NCBI GenBank assembly: GCA_016218485.1
Contig: JACRDY010000065.1
Coordinates: 1 to 8,694, forward strand
Length of the DNA stretch: 8,694 bases
From: Candidatus Falkowiibacteriota bacterium
GTDB taxonomy: Bacteria; Patescibacteriota; Patescibacteriia; JACRDY01
Direction: 5' to 3'
The notes under the pieces are model-generated. The model did not search any database and had not been told where the DNA came from. It saw only the letters and a program-made list of their open reading frames with translations. Every line of letters starts with the position of its first letter. Position 1 is the first letter of the stretch. This document shows, piece after piece, positions 6,491-8,694 of the stretch. The position numbers and the translations under genes are program-made.

Positions 6491-6960
6491 ATTTTAATGC
6501 TATTCGCCGCGCAGATGGCAATGGCTAAGGCGTCAGCCGCGTCATCCGGTTGGGGCACGATTTTGAGGTTGAGGAGTGTTTTAACCATTTTTTGGACTTG
6601 TTTTTTGTCGGCCTTGCCGTAGGCGGCGACGGCTTGTTTAACCTGCGGCGGGGTGTATTCTGCCAGCGGCAGGTGGCGCCTCACGGCGCAGAGCAGGATG
6701 ACCCCGCGCGCTTGGCCGACCACCAGCGCGGTTTTTACATTTTTGGAAAAAAATAACTCTTCCACGGCCACGCGGTCGGGCGCGAATTGTTTGATAATGG
6801 CGGTGAGCTCGCGGTAGAGTGTATTGAGCCGCTGGCTGACCGACTGTCCGGCAGCAGTTCTGATGACGCCAAAATCAACCAGGCGGAGTTGGCCCGAGCT
6901 GTTGTTAATTACCCCCCAGCCGGTGATGGCCAGACCGGGGTCAATGCCGAGGATAATCAT
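6484..6960 (-). CDS. ruvC: Crossover junction endodeoxyribonuclease RuvC
   Basis: RuvC dimers cut Holliday junctions symmetrically during homologous recombination, working with the RuvAB motor. The 158 residues are close to the usual 160-175. The RNase H-like metal site is complete: Asp7 (ILGIDPGLAITGWG), Glu67 (AVEELFFSKN), and Asp140 and Asp143 (PDDAADALAIAI), matching Asp7, Glu66, Asp138 and Asp141 of the E. coli enzyme. The motif VGQARGVIL (81-89) and YTPPQVKQAV (102-111) are also typical. AAGGA lies seven bases before the ATG and would serve as Shine-Dalgarno, but it sits inside one arm of the perfect hairpin at 6965-7040. yebC is directly upstream on the same strand, a common gene pair. 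ruvA and ruvB are not in the window. The C-terminal codons enter the next hairpin. Confidence 0.96.
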   Translation of the reverse strand: MIILGIDPGLAITGWGVINNSSGQLRLVDFGVIRTAAGQSVSQRLNTLYRELTAIIKQFAPDRVAVEELFFSKNVKTALVVGQARGVILLCAVRRHLPLAEYTPPQVKQAVAAYGKADKKQVQKMVKTLLNLKIVPQPDDAADALAIAICAANSIKIH

Positions 6961-6964
6961 AGGA

Positions 6965-7040
6965 TAGTCCTTAGTCCCTAGTCCTTAGTGCCGAGCGCAT
7001 AGTTAGGGGCTACGTACTAAGGACTAGGGACTAAGGACTA
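6965..7040. repeat. Perfect 25-bp hairpin between yebC and ruvC
   Basis: Positions 6965-6989 are the exact reverse complement of 7016-7040, with a 26-base loop. The arms consist of alternating GGACTAA/GGACTAG units, and one more GGGACTA continues past the arm over the yebC stop codon (7045-7047). On the minus-strand transcript the 3' arm contains AAGGA, the only Shine-Dalgarno candidate for ruvC. When folded the site would be paired, so the hairpin could lower ruvC translation or mark an mRNA processing point. Confidence 0.9.
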
Positions 7041-7044
7041 GGGA

Positions 7045-7755
7045 CTATTTCGCGTTGGTATAGTAGGTATTGACGTCGTCGTTCTCGTCCAGCGCCAGGA
7101 GCAGGCTCTCCAGTTGCCCCTGGTGTTCATCCGGGACCGGTACGGTGTCTTTGGCCACCATTTCCACTTCAGCGTAGTCAATGGGTACGCCCTGCTGTTC
7201 CAGTTCATCCTTGACGCGCTGCAGCTCGGTCGGTGAAGTGTAAATGATGGTTTCGCCCTCTTCAGTGATGACATCTTCTGCGTCTGCTTCAATCGCTTTG
7301 AGTTCAATAGTTTCCGCTTCAGTGCTCTTCGTCGGACGAATGACCCCGCGCGCGCTAAACATCCAGGCGACGCTGCCGGGTCCGCCGAGGTTGCCGCCGT
7401 ATTTGTTGAAGAGATGCTTAATGTCGGCGACCGTGCGATTTTTGTTATCCGTCACCGTCTGAATGAGCATGGCGACCTGGCCCGGACCGTAGCCTTCGTA
7501 GATGATCTCTTCCAGCGCGCCGCCGTCCAGCGCGCCGGTGCCGCGTTTGATGGCTTTCTCAATATTATCTTTCGGCATGTTGGCGGCTTTGGCTTTGTCA
7601 ATTGCCAGCCGGAGCCGGAAGTTCATCGTCGGGTCGCCGCCGCCTTTAGCCGCCAGGGTGATATTTTTTCCCAGGCGCGTAAAAACGTTGGCGCGCTTGG
7701 AATCAGCAATGCCTTTCTGTCGTTTGATTTGCGCCCATTTGGAGTGTCCGGACAT
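7045..7755 (-). CDS. yebC: YebC/PmpR/TACO1-family protein
   Basis: The 236-residue protein is full length for the family (about 240). The signature start MSGHSKWAQIKRQKGIADSK is followed by FTRLGKNITLAAKGGGDP, RLAIDKAKAANMPKDNIEKAIKRG (48-71), the conserved YEGYGPGQVAMLIQTVTDNKNRT (86-108) and FNKYGGNLGGPGSVAWMF (115-132). The C-terminal third carries an acidic region and ends in TYYTNAK. The family has long been described as DNA-binding transcriptional regulators; more recent work links members, including mitochondrial TACO1, to translation, especially through proline-rich stretches. The protein is cytoplasmic. It lies upstream of ruvC on the same strand, the order seen in many bacteria. No Shine-Dalgarno sequence is visible. 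TATACC (7761-7766, minus strand) is five bases before the ATG, again suggesting a leaderless or nearly leaderless mRNA. Confidence 0.95.
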   Translation of the reverse strand: MSGHSKWAQIKRQKGIADSKRANVFTRLGKNITLAAKGGGDPTMNFRLRLAIDKAKAANMPKDNIEKAIKRGTGALDGGALEEIIYEGYGPGQVAMLIQTVTDNKNRTVADIKHLFNKYGGNLGGPGSVAWMFSARGVIRPTKSTEAETIELKAIEADAEDVITEEGETIIYTSPTELQRVKDELEQQGVPIDYAEVEMVAKDTVPVPDEHQGQLESLLLALDENDDVNTYYTNAK

Positions 7756-7760
7756 AGGAT

Positions 7761-7766
7761 GGTATA
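7761..7766 (-). promoter_or_regulatory. -10-like box upstream of yebC
   Basis: TATACC on the minus strand lies five bases from the yebC ATG, inside a short run of recurring ATAC/ATAT units (7759-7780). No -35 hexamer is evident because the region above is C-rich on this strand. Its position relative to the start codon resembles that of the penicillin-binding protein and dnaN boxes. Confidence 0.3.
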
Positions 7767-7847
7767 TCGTATATGGTATGTGGGGGAGGGGTGATTTAAA
7801 CTATCTTTAGATTAGCAGAGGGAGGGAGGGAAATCAACCTTAATCAG

Positions 7848-7876
7848 TTGACGGAATAGGTTAATTTTAGTAAGGT
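7848..7876 (+). promoter_or_regulatory. Possible promoter of the M29-like gene
   Basis: TTGACG (7848-7853, 5/6 to the -35 consensus) is followed 17 bases later by TAAGGT (7871-7876, a weak -10). This would start transcription near 7883 and give a leader of almost 100 bases, unlike the other genes here. The -35 is good but the -10 is poor. Confidence 0.35.
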
Positions 7877-7880
7877 TAGC

Positions 7881-7970
7881 CGTTGCTGAGAGCCGGTCTT
7901 TCAGCATGCTCTTGTCAACGTGTCGCTCGGTTTTTCCGAGGCAATTTTCACCACAACGCCAGAAGGAGGT
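7881..7970 (+). promoter_or_regulatory. Structured leader and strong ribosome-binding site of the M29-like gene
   Basis: CGTTG (7881-7885) can pair with CAACG (7916-7920), enclosing GCTGA (7885-7889) with TCAGC (7901-7905). A second hairpin is CTCGG-TTTTT-CCGAG (7926-7940). AAGGAGGT (7963-7970), a near-perfect anti-16S match, lies nine bases before the ATG at 7980 and fixes that start over the in-frame ATG at 7920. It is the only strong Shine-Dalgarno sequence in the window. Regulation by the leader is possible but no known riboswitch class is recognised. Confidence 0.5.
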
Positions 7971-7979
7971 TTGGGAACC

Positions 7980-8597
7980 ATGAGTATCAATCCATACGAT
8001 CCGCGATGGCAGAGATTGGCAGTGCTCTTTTGCCGCTCCACCAGGGTGCGGCCAAGGAGCAACGTGCTCCTCCATGCCATCGGCCCGGAGGCCCTGCCCT
8101 TCATCACCGCGCTGCAGGATGAGGTGCTTCGTCGGGGAGGCTTCCCCGATGTGCAGATGACATTCCCGGAGCTGGAGCGGCGATTCCTCCGGCAGGCGAC
8201 GGACGATCAGCTCAGAGCTTTCCCGCATTGGGACTTGGCGCGGATGAAGGCCATGGACGTCTACATCGCCGGCCGGGCGCGCGCCAACGCCTTCAACCTC
8301 AACGGTGTCCCGTCCGAGCGGGTGATGGCGCGGACGGCAGTCGTCAGGCCGATCTTTGATCGGCGGATCAAGAAAACCAGGTGGTGCATCACCTACGTGC
8401 CGACCAATGGGGACGCGCTCCTCGCAGGCATGAGCACGGAAGACTATACCGATTTCTTTTTCGACGCCTGTCTCCAGGACTACGCGGCCATGGGTCGGGC
8501 GCAGGAGCCGCTGAGGGCTCTGATGGAGCGGACCGATACTGTGCACATCACCGCGCAATTACTGAACGCAGTGCGAACCTACTTTGAACGGAACTGA
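7980..8597 (+). CDS. Truncated M29-type aminopeptidase (N-terminal domain only)
   Basis: The 205 residues resemble the N-terminal half of M29 aminopeptidases (AmpS/AmpT type): a start like YDPRWQRLAVLF (6-17), RPRSNVLLHAIGPEALPFITALQDEVLRRGG (24-54), ERRFLRQATDDQL (66-78), DVYIAGRARAN (93-103) and YVPTNGDALLAGMSTEDYTDFFFDACLQDY (139-168). Family members have about 370-410 residues, and their metal ligands (Glu, Glu, His, His, Asp) lie in the C-terminal half, absent here. After HITAQ (189-193), where homologues continue into a GTDL-type segment, the protein ends with LLNAVRTYFERN and a TGA. The downstream sequence does not restore the missing half in any frame I can see. A strong ribosome-binding site and an intact frame argue for expression. 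GC content is visibly higher than in neighbouring genes. It may be a standalone domain with a new role or a decayed copy. Confidence 0.75.
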   Translation: MSINPYDPRWQRLAVLFCRSTRVRPRSNVLLHAIGPEALPFITALQDEVLRRGGFPDVQMTFPELERRFLRQATDDQLRAFPHWDLARMKAMDVYIAGRARANAFNLNGVPSERVMARTAVVRPIFDRRIKKTRWCITYVPTNGDALLAGMSTEDYTDFFFDACLQDYAAMGRAQEPLRALMERTDTVHITAQLLNAVRTYFERN

Positions 8598-8612
8598 CCC
8601 GCCCCGCGGCTC

Positions 8613-8634
8613 CGCCCCCGCCAGAGGCGGGGCG
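8613..8634 (+). repeat. GC-rich hairpin after the M29-like gene, possible terminator
   Basis: CCCCGCC (8616-8622) pairs with GGCGGGG (8626-8632) around an AGA loop; two more pairs follow beyond a bulged C. T-rich runs occur only from 8647 (TTTTTCTCTTTTTT), about 13 bases past the stem. That is too far for a textbook intrinsic terminator but might still aid 3'-end formation. CCGCCAGAGGCGG-type palindromes are often dispersed repeats. From 8635 to the end I see no gene. Confidence 0.6.
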
Positions 8635-8694
8635 CAAAGCAAAACATTTTTCTCTTTTTTCAATTTTGGCGCGCGACCACTTTTCTTCTAAAAG

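Noticed and set aside
7414..7794. 126-residue open frame on the plus strand
   Set aside because: It is antisense to yebC, whose product is conserved along the whole length.
7782..7830. G-runs that might form a G-quadruplex upstream of the M29-like gene
   Set aside because: The tract at 7819-7830 has only three close GGG runs and the next G-rich stretch is some 30 bases away, so a stable intramolecular quadruplex is not well supported.
7812..8558. 248-residue open frame on the minus strand
   Set aside because: It is antisense to the M29-like gene, which has clear homology and a strong ribosome-binding site; the antisense product has no recognisable motif.
8595..8694. TGA read as glycine (alternative code 25), extending the M29-like protein
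   Set aside because: Reading through the TGA gives hairpin and T-rich sequence with no M29 similarity, and the other genes here end in TAA or TAG and have no internal TGA, so standard code fits.

Overview
The window reads like part of a small, compact bacterial genome, most likely from the Candidate Phyla Radiation (Patescibacteria, Parcubacteria-like). This placement is an inference. It rests on a core of housekeeping genes set between unusually many palindromic intergenic repeats, short genes without Shine-Dalgarno sequences, a GerMN lipoprotein and a single class A penicillin-binding protein. No phylogenetic marker here proves it. The standard bacterial code fits all genes.

Layout. Positions 1-230 hold an imperfect inverted-repeat element with two internal hairpins. 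Positions 241-486 look like a replication origin: DnaA-box-like 9-mers, two of them abutting, then a short GC spacer, four TTA/CTA triplets like DnaA-trios, and an AT-rich stretch running straight into dnaN. On the plus strand follow dnaN (487-1644), a small PUR-alpha-like nucleic-acid-binding protein (1698-1931) and a GerMN-domain lipoprotein (2033-2635) with a clear intrinsic terminator. A 434-base convergent gap (2636-3069) carries several palindromes. On the minus strand lie yebC (7755-7045), ruvC (6960-6484), a bifunctional class A penicillin-binding protein (6357-3778) and, three bases after its stop, a transglutaminase-like cysteine protein (3774-3070). A GC-rich plus-strand gene at 7980-8597 encodes only the N-terminal half of an M29-type aminopeptidase, with a structured leader and the only strong Shine-Dalgarno sequence in the window.

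The genes cover replication (origin, sliding clamp, possible ssDNA/RNA-binding protein), recombination (RuvC, with YebC upstream as in many bacteria) and cell-wall synthesis (penicillin-binding protein and its coupled partner). The most notable features are the DnaA-trio-like origin, three long perfect hairpins placed at the 3' ends of minus-strand genes (one covering the ruvC ribosome-binding site), -10-like boxes placed so that mRNAs may be leaderless, a dispersed repeat family with AGATGGTTAYAAAA ends, and the metal-site-less M29 half-protein. I see no CRISPR array, phage genes, transposase, tRNA or rRNA, and no complete undescribed multi-gene system.
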